Part shown: positions 26,191 to 34,567 of the stretch, piece by piece
Layout: the number at the start of each line of letters is the position of its first letter
Numbering within the stretch: position 1 is the stretch's first letter
NCBI RefSeq assembly: GCF_035982055.1
Contig: NZ_CP108427.1
Span: 10,229,001-10,293,000 of the forward strand
Reading direction: 5' to 3'
Length of the DNA: 64,000 nucleotides
Origin: Streptomyces sp. NBC_01288
Lineage (GTDB): Bacteria > Actinomycetota > Actinomycetes > Streptomycetales > Streptomycetaceae
Notes under the pieces: generated by a model
The model's input: only the letters and a program-made list of their open reading frames with translations
Told to the model about the DNA's origin: nothing
The model's database searches: none
Made by a program: the position numbers and the translations under genes

Positions 26191-27114
26191 TCAGCCGATC
26201 TCGACGACGACCTTGCCGGTGACGTTCCCGGTGGCGAAGGCACGTTGCGCCTCGGCCGCCTTCTCCAGCGGGAAGACCGCGCCGACACGCACGGAGAGCA
26301 GGCCGGCCTCGGCCAGTGCGGTGACCGCGGTGAGGTCGGCGCGGTCCATGCGGGCGAAGACGTCCATGGAGCCGGGAACGCCGGGTTCGGCGATGGACGC
26401 CAGTCTGCCGCCGGACCGTGCGGCCCCCGCCGACGCGGCGAGGGCACCACCGCCGATCGTGTCGAGCACCGCGTCCACGCCCTCAGGGACCAGGCTGAGC
26501 ACCCGGTCGGCCAACCCCTCGCCGTACACGACCGGTTGGGCGCCGAGCGCACGCAGGTAGTCGTGATCGTCGGCCGATCCCACACCGATGACACGGGCAC
26601 CCTGGGCCACGGCGATCTGCACGGCGACGGAACCCACGCCCCCGGCAGCCCCGTGCACGAGTACGCTCTCGCCCCGCCGCACCGCGAGCGCGTGCACCAG
26701 TCCCTGGTAGGCGGTGAGCGCGGCCAGCGGCAGCCCCGCGGCCTCGGTGAACGACATGGTGCCGGGCTTGTGCACCACGCCACGCACATCCGCTGAGACC
26801 AGTTCGGCGAACCCGCCGTGCGCACGCTGTACGTCGCCGCGGACGTACGCGATCACCTCGTCACCCGCCTCGAACTCGGGCGCCCCGGGCCCGGACCGCT
26901 CCACCACACCGGCGATGTCCCAGCCGGGCACCACCGGGAAATACGTCTCTACGGCACTGTCCAGCGCCCCCGCCTGGATGGCGGCGTCCGCGCGGTTCAG
27001 CCCCGCGGCCCTGACCCGGATCAGCACCGAGTCCACGTGGGTCTTCGGCTCGGGAAGCTCGGTGAGCTCAAGGACCTCCGGTCCGCCGTAACGGCGGTAC
27101 ACAACGGCTTTCAT
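26191..27114 (-). CDS. Quinone oxidoreductase-like medium-chain dehydrogenase
   Basis: The product has 307 aa and is a zinc-free NADPH:quinone reductase/alkenal reductase family member. The start MKAVVYRRYGGPEVLEL is typical. GWDIAGVV (about 68-75), VLVHGAAGGVGSVAVQIA (Rossmann glycine motif, about 148-165) and the end NVTGKVVVEIG are visible. It follows the NTF2-like gene by 3 bp, so the two are one transcription unit divergent from the LysR gene, which is likely their regulator. Confidence 0.9.
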   Translation of the reverse strand: MKAVVYRRYGGPEVLELTELPEPKTHVDSVLIRVRAAGLNRADAAIQAGALDSAVETYFPVVPGWDIAGVVERSGPGAPEFEAGDEVIAYVRGDVQRAHGGFAELVSADVRGVVHKPGTMSFTEAAGLPLAALTAYQGLVHALAVRRGESVLVHGAAGGVGSVAVQIAVAQGARVIGVGSADDHDYLRALGAQPVVYGEGLADRVLSLVPEGVDAVLDTIGGGALAASAGAARSGGRLASIAEPGVPGSMDVFARMDRADLTAVTALAEAGLLSVRVGAVFPLEKAAEAQRAFATGNVTGKVVVEIG

Positions 27115-27117
27115 CGC

Positions 27118-27606
27118 TCAGGTCCCCGGGATCGCCATCGGCATGTCGATCAGGACGCGGTGCGCGACGATCTTCCACTCGCCGTCGACGCGGCGCAGAT
27201 CGGTGTCGTAGTAACCGGACTCGACGGGCCGGGCGGTGCCCTGCGCCCCGAAGACGCCCTCGGGCCAACCGGCGGTCGGACGGGAGGCGGCGCGGACCTC
27301 GAAGACCACGAACTGGGCGTTCATGTGAGCCCGGTCGCCGTCGACCTCGACGAGGTGGTCCGACGTGACGTGGTGACTGGAGCCGCCCTCGGGGTGCGGC
27401 GCCATGAAGTTGTCGACCGCGTACCGCACACCCGAACCTCCGACGATCGGCTCGCCGACCGGTTCATAGGCTTCGTGGCCGGTCTTGGCGAAGATTTGCG
27501 CGGTCGCGTCGTCGGTGAAGAGGGCGCCCTGGCTCCTGCCGTCGCGTCGGTCGGTGGCGCGGACATAGCGGGCCAGGACCTCCTGGACCTTGCGCTCGTC
27601 GCTCAT
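27118..27606 (-). CDS. NTF2/SnoaL-like protein
   Basis: ATG 27606 (MSDERKVQEVLARYVRATDR) is preferred over an ATG 60 bp upstream. The product has 162 aa with the cone-shaped NTF2-like fold pattern: N-terminal helix, RRDGRSQGALFTDDATAQIF, HHVTSDHLVEVDGDRAHMNA and YYDTDLRRVDGEWKIVAHRV. Members can be small isomerases, dehydratases or ligand binders. Being 3 bp from a quinone-type oxidoreductase suggests they act on the same compound. Confidence 0.85.
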   Translation of the reverse strand: MSDERKVQEVLARYVRATDRRDGRSQGALFTDDATAQIFAKTGHEAYEPVGEPIVGGSGVRYAVDNFMAPHPEGGSSHHVTSDHLVEVDGDRAHMNAQFVVFEVRAASRPTAGWPEGVFGAQGTARPVESGYYDTDLRRVDGEWKIVAHRVLIDMPMAIPGT

Positions 27607-27707
27607 GCTTCGCACGTTCCCTTCGTTTCCCCGATACGAGTACTGCTCCTGATCCGAGTGGATCACCGGACGGGGGCGAGAGCCATGAGGGTTCCGGCAA
27701 GGATGGA

Positions 27708-27713
27708 TACCCT
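27708..27713 (+). promoter_or_regulatory. -10 element for a leaderless lysR transcript
   Basis: TACCCT at 27708-27713 is followed six bases later by the ATG of the LysR gene at 27720. The GGAGG at 27714-27718 is only one base from the ATG, too close to serve as a ribosome-binding site. This layout is typical of leaderless mRNAs in Streptomyces. Confidence 0.45.
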
Positions 27714-27719
27714 GGAGGT

Positions 27720-28550
27720 ATGGATCGTCTGGAGACCCGCGAACTCGCCTACTTCGTCGCGGTTGCCGAGGAACTGCACTTCGGAAGGGCCGCCGAGCGC
27801 CTCGGCATGGCCCAGCCCCCGCTGTCCCGCGCGATCGGCCGCCTGGAGCGCCGCATGGGGGTACGGCTGCTGGAGCGCACCAGCCGCCGCGTCGCGCTCA
27901 CCGACGCGGGTGCCGTGTTCCTGGATGAGAGCCGACGACTGCTCGACTCGCTCGACGCGGCCGTGCGGCGGGCCCAGCGCGTACGGCAGCCCGGCCGGCT
28001 GGTGATGGCGGTACGTCCCGGCACCGCGTCCGGGCTCATCGCCGACCTGGTCCGCTCCGCCGAGGTCGGCAGCCACGACGTCGTCTTCGCGCACGACCGC
28101 CCGGCCGCCCTCAGGGACGGCAGGGCCGACGTCGCGCTGCTGTGCCTCGGCACCGACGACCTCACCGGCCTGCGGACCGCCCATCTGACCGAGGAGACGG
28201 CCTTCGCGCTGGTGCCGCGCGACCATCCCCTGGCCGGGCGCACTACGGTGACGGTCGCCGAACTCCGCCAGGACGCGACCTTCGACCCCGAGTGCCCACC
28301 GCTCGGGCTCGACGAGATCCTCGACCGGGTCGTCCTCGGGCGCCTGGTAACCGTCGTGGGTTCGGGCGCCGCCGAACGAGTCCCCGCCGAGGTGACCGCG
28401 GTACCGGTGTCGGACCTCCCGCCCACGCGCCTGGCCCTGGCATGGCCGGAAGAGACGTCCCGCCCGGCCATCACCGCTTTCGTGCGGTCGGCCCGCGCGA
28501 CCGAGGCACGGAGGGCGCTCGACGCGAGGGACGTCTCGGTGTCGATGTAG
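27720..28550 (+). CDS. LysR-family transcriptional regulator
   Basis: The product has 276 aa. The HTH (LETRELAYFVAVAEELHFGR, AAERLGMAQPPLSRAIGRLE) is canonical and followed by a shortened effector domain starting GRLVMAVRPGTASGL. The domain is a little shorter than the usual 200 residues. It is divergent from the NTF2/oxidoreductase pair with a 113-bp gap, the standard arrangement for LysR control of the neighbour. The transcript is probably leaderless. Confidence 0.93.
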   Translation: MDRLETRELAYFVAVAEELHFGRAAERLGMAQPPLSRAIGRLERRMGVRLLERTSRRVALTDAGAVFLDESRRLLDSLDAAVRRAQRVRQPGRLVMAVRPGTASGLIADLVRSAEVGSHDVVFAHDRPAALRDGRADVALLCLGTDDLTGLRTAHLTEETAFALVPRDHPLAGRTTVTVAELRQDATFDPECPPLGLDEILDRVVLGRLVTVVGSGAAERVPAEVTAVPVSDLPPTRLALAWPEETSRPAITAFVRSARATEARRALDARDVSVSM

Positions 28551-28731
28551 GGGGAGCGAGAGTGGCGGCTGTCGTGAGTGGGGCTTCGGTCGGGATGGGC
28601 CGGCGTGAGGTGGAAACGGCAGGCTGGTTAAGGGTGTTGGGGCGGTGTGGGGTGGTCAGGGCTCCGGGCGCGCCGATTCAGCGGGCCATCGACCGGTCGA
28701 GGTCCCCTGCCCGGCTGTCCGGTGCGGGCGT

Positions 28732-29034
28732 CTACACCTCGATTCCGGCGCGCCGCGCGAGTACGACCGCCGTCCCCACGAAGCCCTCGGAGAGCGCGAG
28801 GGCCACGGAGTGCCCTGTTCGGGAGTGCCAGGCGACCAGGTCGTGTATGAACTCCGCGTAGGCGATCGGATCGACTTCGAGTGTGTCCGGGTCGCCCCAG
28901 TGCTTGCCCTGGCCGATTCCCGAGGGCAGGTTCAGCTCTGCCTCGAAGACCTCAAGCTGTCGTAGGAAGAGGCGTCCGGCACCGTTCGACGGGTTCCAGA
29001 GCGTCTCGTCACCGATGTCGAAGTACATGCTCAT
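28732..29034 (-). CDS. DUF6086-type conserved hypothetical protein
   Basis: The product has 100 aa, with AGGGGGA a few bases before ATG 29034. The sequence begins MSMYFDIGDETLWNPSNGAG and ends GFVGTAVVLARRAGIEV, a pattern I recognise from a Streptomyces-specific family (DUF6086). There is no signal or membrane segment. Function is unknown. It stands alone on the minus strand near the AfsA-like gene. Confidence 0.75.
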   Translation of the reverse strand: MSMYFDIGDETLWNPSNGAGRLFLRQLEVFEAELNLPSGIGQGKHWGDPDTLEVDPIAYAEFIHDLVAWHSRTGHSVALALSEGFVGTAVVLARRAGIEV

Positions 29035-29221
29035 CGTCGATCCCCCTGCTCAACAGCCCCTCGGCGAAGACTAGAAGACCGGGTGGGTAGCGGTCACTCG
29101 GGTATTTCGGTGCCTGGTGGTGCTTGCCGGGGTTTGCGATGGGCGCCCGTCCTCCGAGCGAACAGGCGTCCATCGGGTCTGTTGAAGAGAGCGAACGTCA
29201 AGCCGCGACCCTGAGGGTGAG

Positions 29222-30184
29222 TTACCCCTCCGTGGCGAACGACAGCGTGCCGGCGACGGTCGTATCGCCGTCCTGTGTGACCTGGAAGGCCCAGCTGCCC
29301 TCGGCGGGCCCGCACTCGACGTGGACGGGCGCGTTCCACTCGGTGAAGCGCAGGGCCCGCATGTGGCAGCCGTTCAGTCGGCCCGGGGAGGCTCCTGCCA
29401 GGCAGGCCGCCTGGCGGGCCGCCTCCAGGAGGACCATGCCGGGTACGTGGTCGCTGGGGTGGTCGAAGAACCGGGGGTGGCGCAGGTCGGCCGGCGCCAC
29501 CAGCAAGGTTCCGGAGGGGGTGCGGACCAGCATCACGTCGCCGGGGGAGGGGACCGACACCTCGGAGGGCGAGGGGCGCGCGTGCACGTTGTCCGGGATG
29601 GGGTCGGCGGCCGCGTTCGGGCCGCGGAACGTCTCGTACTCCGCCTCGGACAGGACGCGGACGCGGCCGAAGGCCGAGCCGAACTCCCGTCCGGCGGCGG
29701 AGAATCGGATCCGTACGTTCAGCGCGACCGGCCAGGGGACGCCATCGACGTGGCGTACGTCGTGCACTTCGGCCCGGCACAGCACATCCGTGGCTCCGTA
29801 ACCGACCACCGGCTCGGCGTTGTTGTCGAGCCGGAAGCCGACGCTTCTGATGATGGGCCTGCTCGTGCTCGGGGCACCGAGGAAGCGCCGGCAGATGTAC
29901 AGGCCGACCTGGCGGATGGTCTCGGCGGCCAGCATCGGATCGTGCCGCTCGCCGGAACAAGAACCGGAACCGGAACCCGAACCGGACGCGGCGGATGCGG
30001 CATACGAGCGCGGCCACTGCGCGGCGAGGAGGTAACGGCCGTCGGGCAGCGCTCGGGCGTCGGTGAGCAGGACTTCGGCGACCGCGTTCCGGTGCACGAG
30101 GGCCTTGGACACGCAACTGTCCCAGCTCAGCGCCAACTCTTCCGGGTCGGCTTCGGGCGGTGCGAGAGAAGGTGATTCAGTCAT
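29222..30184 (-). CDS. AfsA/ScbA-like gamma-butyrolactone synthase family protein
   Basis: ATG 30184 gives 320 aa. The protein has two AfsA hot-dog repeats: the first around VSKALVHRNAVAEVLLTDA (about 26-44; KALVHR is a family signature) and the second around PRFFDHPSDHVPGMVLLEAA (about 235-254; FDHPxDHVPGM is the hallmark). AfsA enzymes condense a beta-ketoacyl chain with dihydroxyacetone phosphate to start butyrolactone signal synthesis. Between the repeats' early part lies a Gly-Ser tract (SGSGSGSGSCSG, about 67-78) that looks like a microsatellite expansion. It is divergent from a TetR-type receptor, as in scbA/scbR. Confidence 0.92.
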   Translation of the reverse strand: MTESPSLAPPEADPEELALSWDSCVSKALVHRNAVAEVLLTDARALPDGRYLLAAQWPRSYAASAASGSGSGSGSCSGERHDPMLAAETIRQVGLYICRRFLGAPSTSRPIIRSVGFRLDNNAEPVVGYGATDVLCRAEVHDVRHVDGVPWPVALNVRIRFSAAGREFGSAFGRVRVLSEAEYETFRGPNAAADPIPDNVHARPSPSEVSVPSPGDVMLVRTPSGTLLVAPADLRHPRFFDHPSDHVPGMVLLEAARQAACLAGASPGRLNGCHMRALRFTEWNAPVHVECGPAEGSWAFQVTQDGDTTVAGTLSFATEG

Positions 30185-30202
30185 AAAATAATAGAAGCTA
30201 TG

Positions 30203-30226
30203 GTTCCCTGGCATCCGTACGGGAAA
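30203..30226. promoter_or_regulatory. Candidate receptor operator between the AfsA-like and TetR genes
   Basis: An imperfect palindrome GTTCCC-12 bases-GGGAAAC (30203-30227), with CCGTACGG near its centre, lies 20-40 bp from the AfsA-like start and 70-90 bp from the TetR start. Its size fits the 22-26 bp ARE-type sites of butyrolactone receptors, but the match to published ARE sequences is loose. Confidence 0.4.
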
Positions 30227-30293
30227 CGACTGCCTGTCGGCTAGATTCACCGGAAAAGACGATCCGGCACGCAGGACAGGGACGACCGAGAAT

Positions 30294-30956
30294 ATGCAGG
30301 AACGTGCGGAAGCCACCCGACGGGCTGTTCTGGCGACGGCCGCGGTGCTGTTCGAACAGCATGGGTACGTCGGTACGAGCATCAGCGACGTGGCGCGTAC
30401 GAGCGGGTACACCAGCGGGGCGATCTATTTCCATTTCGGCAGCAAGGAAGGGCTGGCCCGGGGTGTCCTGGAAGCCCATTTCGCCGAATGGCCGCGATAC
30501 GTGGAGCATTGGGAATCCCGGGAAGGTCCTGTACTCGACCGATTGGTGGGCCTGAGTTTCGCCGTGGCCCGGGAATTCCGTGACAACGTGATCGTCCGCG
30601 CCGGCAACAGGCTCTGGAGCGAGCGCGGAACCATTCCCGTTTCCCTGCCCCGGCCTTTCGTGGGGTGGATCGACGCGGCCTCCCACATGCTGACCGCCGC
30701 CGCGGAAGCGGGTGAACTCGCCCCCGGTGTCGAGGTCGAGCGCGCCGCCCGCGTCCTCGTCTCCAGCTTCTTCGGGGTGCACACCGTCTCCGACGCACTG
30801 GACGACCGCCGCAACATCGAGGACGCGGTGAGCGACCTGTGGATGTTGCTGCTGCCCGGGGTGCAGGCGGCGCCGGTGGATCCGGCGAAGTGCCTTGACG
30901 GGGCGAGGAAGTTGTTGGCGGCCACGCGGGGGTGGCCCGCGCCGAGCATGAAGTGA
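30294..30956 (+). CDS. TetR-family gamma-butyrolactone receptor-like regulator
   Basis: The product has 220 aa. The HTH is AAVLFEQHGYVGTSISDVAR, TSGYTSGAIYFHFGSKEGLA, very close to ScbR/ArpA receptors (TKGALYFHFxSKExLA pattern). The C-terminal domain has the length of these receptors and the conserved Trp region ERGTIPVSLPRPFVGWIDAA. It is divergent from the AfsA-like gene with a 109-bp gap. It likely represses the synthase and perhaps the downstream SDR/MBL genes until the signal binds. A pseudo-receptor responding to another ligand is possible. Confidence 0.9.
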   Translation: MQERAEATRRAVLATAAVLFEQHGYVGTSISDVARTSGYTSGAIYFHFGSKEGLARGVLEAHFAEWPRYVEHWESREGPVLDRLVGLSFAVAREFRDNVIVRAGNRLWSERGTIPVSLPRPFVGWIDAASHMLTAAAEAGELAPGVEVERAARVLVSSFFGVHTVSDALDDRRNIEDAVSDLWMLLLPGVQAAPVDPAKCLDGARKLLAATRGWPAPSMK

Positions 30957-31111
30957 AGGAGCGCGCATTCCGCATCGGCCTTGCCCGACCGAGGCGACGC
31001 TGCCCTGCCTGCCTCCAACAGATCACCGGAATCCGGTGAGGACCGCTCACCTGCCCTACGACGAACCTGGGGTGCAGGGAGTTCGGCAACGCCAGGCAAG
31101 GAGGCGGTCTC

Positions 31112-31792
31112 ATGAGTGAGCAGGTGGCGGTGGTGGTCGGCGCGGGCGGTGACCTGGGTTCCGCCACGGCGGTGGTCCTCGCGGACGCCGGGTTCAGCGT
31201 GACAGCGGTCGACCGCACGGAGAAGGCGCTGGAGCACCTGCCCGACGGCATCCGCCGCGAGGTGGGCGACGCGACCGACCCCGCCGTGGCCAGGAACGTC
31301 ATCGACCGGATCGCCGCCGCGTCCGGACCTCCCGAGGTACTGGTGAACACCCTCGGCGCGTTCCGCCCGGGAGACGCGCTCGCCGCGACCCCCGACGACC
31401 TGCGGGTCATGCTGGACGTCAACCTCGGCGCCGCGCTGTGGCTGAGCCAGGCCGTGGCACCGTACATGCGCCGACGCGGCGGCGGCGCCATCGTGCACGT
31501 GTCCGCCCGGCCGGCGAGCGAGCCGACCGCCGGCATGGCCGCCTACAGCCTCGGCAAGGCCGCGCTCAACCACCTCGTCCGCATCCTCGACCTGGAACTG
31601 CGTCCGGACGGCATCCGCGTGAACGCCGTGGCGCCGCAACTCCTCGACACGGCCAGGAACCGGGCGGTGCTTCCTCCGGAGGCGCTGGCCCACGCCGTCC
31701 CGCCGAAGGCGATCGCGAACATCATCGCCTTCCTCGCCGATGGCCGCGTGCCGGACATCGGCGGCGCGATCGTGCCCGCCTACGGCGCGTAG
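31112..31792 (+). CDS. Short-chain dehydrogenase/reductase
   Basis: The product has 226 aa, with a strong AAGGAGG at 31098-31104. Cofactor motif GAGGDLGSATAV (10-21), NTLGAF in place of NNAG, Ser in HVSARPA and the catalytic YSLGK (about 147-151) are present. As a classical SDR it reduces or oxidises a carbonyl/alcohol. In butyrolactone loci an SDR (BarS1/ScbB-like) often reduces the keto group of the signal precursor; this gene is in the right place for that, but sequence alone does not prove it. Confidence 0.9.
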   Translation: MSEQVAVVVGAGGDLGSATAVVLADAGFSVTAVDRTEKALEHLPDGIRREVGDATDPAVARNVIDRIAAASGPPEVLVNTLGAFRPGDALAATPDDLRVMLDVNLGAALWLSQAVAPYMRRRGGGAIVHVSARPASEPTAGMAAYSLGKAALNHLVRILDLELRPDGIRVNAVAPQLLDTARNRAVLPPEALAHAVPPKAIANIIAFLADGRVPDIGGAIVPAYGA

Positions 31793-31852
31793 CCCGAACA
31801 GATCCCCCGCTCCACACCCCGTACACGTCACCCCCACCCGAAGGGAACCACC

Positions 31853-32908
31853 ATGTCCTCGACGAACCGCCGATCGTTCCTCGCCCGCAGCGCGGTCCTG
31901 GCGGCCGTACCCACGGTCGCCGCCCTCGCCGACGGCGCATTCGCCGGCCAGGCGTTCGCCGCCACTCCCACGCTGCCCGACTACGCACCGATACCGCGGT
32001 CCGCGCTCGGCCCCGCCGTCAACTCGCAGGGCTACTACGTCGGTCGGGTCGAGCGGAATCTGTACTGGGTGACCGACGGCACCTACCAGGCGGCGTTCCT
32101 GACGACCCGTGAGGGTGTCGTGCTGTTCGACGCGCCTCCCACCATCGGGCACAACCTCCAGCGGGCCATCGACGAGATCGCGGCCGCCAACGGCGTCTCG
32201 AACAGGGTGACCCACCTCATTTACTCCCACCACCACGCCGACCACCTCGGGGCGTCGTCGTTGTTCGGCCGGCATGTCGTGCGGATCGGGCACGCCGAGA
32301 ACAAGCGGCTGCTGGCCCGCGACAACGACCCGACGCGGCCGCTGCCCGACGTGACGTTCGAGAACCGCTACACGCTGCGCGTCGGCGGCGAACGCATCAA
32401 CCTGGCGTGGCACGGCACCAACCACTCGCCCGACAACATCTACATCCACCTGCCGGACCACGACACGCTCATGCTGGTCGACGTCAACCTGCCCGGCTGG
32501 GTCCCCTTCGACAGCTTCAACCTGAACGAGGACGTCCCCGGCTCCATAGCCGCCCCGGCCAAGGCCATGACGTACCCGTGGAAGCACTTCATCGGCGGCC
32601 ACATGGGACGGCTCGGCACCCGGCAGGACATGGTCGTCTACCAGCGGTACGTGAACGACATCGTCGACAACGTCAAGAAGGCGCTGACGGCGGTCGACCC
32701 CACGCCGTACTTCGCCAAGTACGGGGACAACGCCTGGGCCGCGGTCAAGGAGTACCAGGCCGCTCAAGTCGCCTACGCCGCCGACCCGGTCATCAAGAAG
32801 TACACCGGCGTCCTCGCCGCCGCCGACGTCTACACGGCCAGCACGACGTTCATCATCCTCGAATCGCTCCGCCTCGACCTCGGCCAGGGCTCGCAGATCC
32901 ATGCCTGA
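31853..32908 (+). CDS. Tat-exported metallo-beta-lactamase-fold hydrolase
   Basis: The product has 351 aa. A twin-arginine signal (NRRSFLARSAVLAAVPTVAA, 5-24) ends near AFAATPT. The MBL metal ligands are all visible: HHHADH (126-131, HxHxDH), His in HGTNHSPDN, the bridging Asp in LMLVDVN and the last His in FIGGHMG. The enzyme should hydrolyse an ester, lactone or lactam in the periplasm-equivalent space. It lies 60 bp after one SDR and 32 bp before another, downstream of a butyrolactone receptor. A signal lactonase is an attractive idea but unproven. Confidence 0.9.
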   Translation: MSSTNRRSFLARSAVLAAVPTVAALADGAFAGQAFAATPTLPDYAPIPRSALGPAVNSQGYYVGRVERNLYWVTDGTYQAAFLTTREGVVLFDAPPTIGHNLQRAIDEIAAANGVSNRVTHLIYSHHHADHLGASSLFGRHVVRIGHAENKRLLARDNDPTRPLPDVTFENRYTLRVGGERINLAWHGTNHSPDNIYIHLPDHDTLMLVDVNLPGWVPFDSFNLNEDVPGSIAAPAKAMTYPWKHFIGGHMGRLGTRQDMVVYQRYVNDIVDNVKKALTAVDPTPYFAKYGDNAWAAVKEYQAAQVAYAADPVIKKYTGVLAAADVYTASTTFIILESLRLDLGQGSQIHA

Positions 32909-32940
32909 TCACGGCTCGACACACCAGAAGGGACACTGAG

Positions 32941-33702
32941 ATGCCTGGCCGACTGGCCGGAAAAGTCTGCGTCGTCACCGGCACGGGCGGGAGCATGGGG
33001 CGGGCCACCGCCCTGGCGTTCGCCCGGGAGGGTGCCCGGATCGTGGGGTGCGACGTGACGGTCGAGGCGGCGGAGGAGACCGTCGCGTCGGTGCGCGCCG
33101 AGGGCGGTGAGATGGTGTCGCTACAGCCGTGCCGTCTCGACGATCCCGCCGAATCCGCCAGGCTCGTCGACTTCGCGGTGGAGCAGTTCGGCCGCATCGA
33201 CGTCCTGTTCAACCTCGCCGCCAGGGCCCACTTCAGCTGGCTCGAAGACGTCACCGACAAGGACTGGGACGGCGCGCGCCGCGACGAGGTCGACCTCGTC
33301 TTCTACCTCACCCGGGCCGCATGGCCCCAACTGAAGGCCAGCCGGGGCGTGGTGGTGAACATGGCCTCCCTGAACGGCTCCCTGAGCTTCAAGGGCTTCC
33401 CGTCCCTGTCCCATACGACGAACAAGGCCGCGATCATCGGCATGACCCGCCAACTGGCCATGGAGGGAGGAGAGTTCGGCATCCGCGTCAACTCGGTCTC
33501 GCCCGGCCTGATCGAAAGCCAGGCCACCCGCGAGCAGTTGGAGAACGACGACTTCTCCCGCCAGATGCTCGGCCGGACGCTCCTTGGCCGAGTCGGCAAG
33601 CCCGAGGACGTGGCGAACGCGGCTCTGTTCCTCGCATCCGACGAGAGCGCCTACGTGACCGGCGTGGACCTCGTCATCGACGGCGGCATGAAGGTCTGGT
33701 GA
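32941..33702 (+). CDS. Short-chain dehydrogenase/reductase with His in place of the catalytic Tyr
   Basis: The product has 253 aa. The Rossmann motif TGTGGSMGRATA (15-26), FNLAARAH in place of NNAG, MASLNGS with the Ser and the C-terminal YVTGVDLVIDGGMKVW are typical. The YxxxK motif reads HTTNK (about 159-163): the lysine is kept but Tyr is His. This substitution normally abolishes or changes SDR chemistry. The gene is 32 bp downstream of the MBL gene and probably in the same operon. Confidence 0.9.
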   Translation: MPGRLAGKVCVVTGTGGSMGRATALAFAREGARIVGCDVTVEAAEETVASVRAEGGEMVSLQPCRLDDPAESARLVDFAVEQFGRIDVLFNLAARAHFSWLEDVTDKDWDGARRDEVDLVFYLTRAAWPQLKASRGVVVNMASLNGSLSFKGFPSLSHTTNKAAIIGMTRQLAMEGGEFGIRVNSVSPGLIESQATREQLENDDFSRQMLGRTLLGRVGKPEDVANAALFLASDESAYVTGVDLVIDGGMKVW

Positions 33703-33745
33703 CCGACAACGCGCCAGTCCAGTACGGCAGTTCAGATCGCCCAGT

Positions 33746-34459
33746 TCACCCGGTCCAGCCCGTGACGAGCTGGTAGAAGATCGGCTCGCCGGTCGTCGTC
33801 ACCCGGTGCCGGAACCGCGTCCGTTCCAGCACCGCGAGACGACCGGCGGCCACCAGCCGCTCGACCGCCGCGCCGAACCCGTCCGGATCCGACTCGTCCA
33901 TCCACCGCTCGTCGATCGTGAAGGCGACAGGCGCGCCGGGCGGCAGGAGCGCGAGCGCGTTCTCAAGCGCCGGTGGGGTGGCGTGCGTGCCGCCGAACGC
34001 CCCTGCCGACACCAACCCGCCCAGCTCGTAAGGCCGTAGAGCCTTGTGAAGGGCGTCGGGGCGCAGGAAGTCGCCGACCACGTAGTCGGCGTAGACACCC
34101 GGCCGGTCGCGCAGACTCGCCTCGCGCGCCGCCGGCAGCGCGTCGACCCCGACAACCCGGCCTACGCCCCCGTCACGCACGAGTTCGCCGACCAGCCCCG
34201 TGCCGGAACCGACGTCGAGGACCGACATCGAGCCCGGATCCAACCCGAGGCGAGCGACCACACGCAGGAAGCCCGCCGCCGCGACCTGAGGCGAGGTGCA
34301 CCGGAGCAGCTCCTGGACGACATGCTCGTACAGGCCGGGCACGGCGTAGATCCGCGTGTACTCGTGCAGGTGCACCACCTCGTGCTCGCTCAGCGCGATG
34401 TACTCGCCGTCGGTCTCCGGCGGGCCGAGCAGACGGACGCCCGCGAACACATCTGACAT
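33746..34459 (-). CDS. Class I SAM-dependent methyltransferase
   Basis: The product has 237 aa. Motif I is VLDVGSGTGLVGELV (about 80-94), motif II VVGVDALPAA, and YADYVVGDFL corresponds to motif III. The N-terminal 75 residues with HEVVHLHEYTRIYAVPGLYE form a substrate cap. It converges on the second SDR gene and is divergent from the LAL regulator. Substrate unknown; small-molecule methylation is likely. Confidence 0.88.
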   Translation of the reverse strand: MSDVFAGVRLLGPPETDGEYIALSEHEVVHLHEYTRIYAVPGLYEHVVQELLRCTSPQVAAAGFLRVVARLGLDPGSMSVLDVGSGTGLVGELVRDGGVGRVVGVDALPAAREASLRDRPGVYADYVVGDFLRPDALHKALRPYELGGLVSAGAFGGTHATPPALENALALLPPGAPVAFTIDERWMDESDPDGFGAAVERLVAAGRLAVLERTRFRHRVTTTGEPIFYQLVTGWTG

Positions 34460-34508
34460 GTCCGCGAGGCTATGCGAACGTGGTCACGTGCCGCCACCAG
34501 CAGTCGCC

Positions 34509-34561
34509 GTCACCGGTGACTGCCGCCTCCAGCAACGGAGATCAGGGCGCTCGGTTAGGCT
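34509..34561. promoter_or_regulatory. Palindrome and -10 of the LAL regulator promoter
   Basis: A perfect 12-bp palindrome GTCACCGGTGAC lies at 34509-34520 between the divergent methyltransferase and LAL genes. TAGGCT at 34556-34561 is six bases before GTG 34568, the usual layout of a leaderless Streptomyces transcript. The palindrome is a candidate operator for either gene. Confidence 0.45.
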
Positions 34562-34567
34562 GACCGC

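Noticed and set aside
28551..28731. Additional small gene between the LysR and DUF6086 genes
   Set aside because: The frames there are short, have no start with a ribosome-binding site and no recognisable motif.
30425..32902. 825-residue minus-strand frame across the TetR-SDR-MBL genes
   Set aside because: It is antisense to three recognisable genes with intact motifs and has no features of its own.
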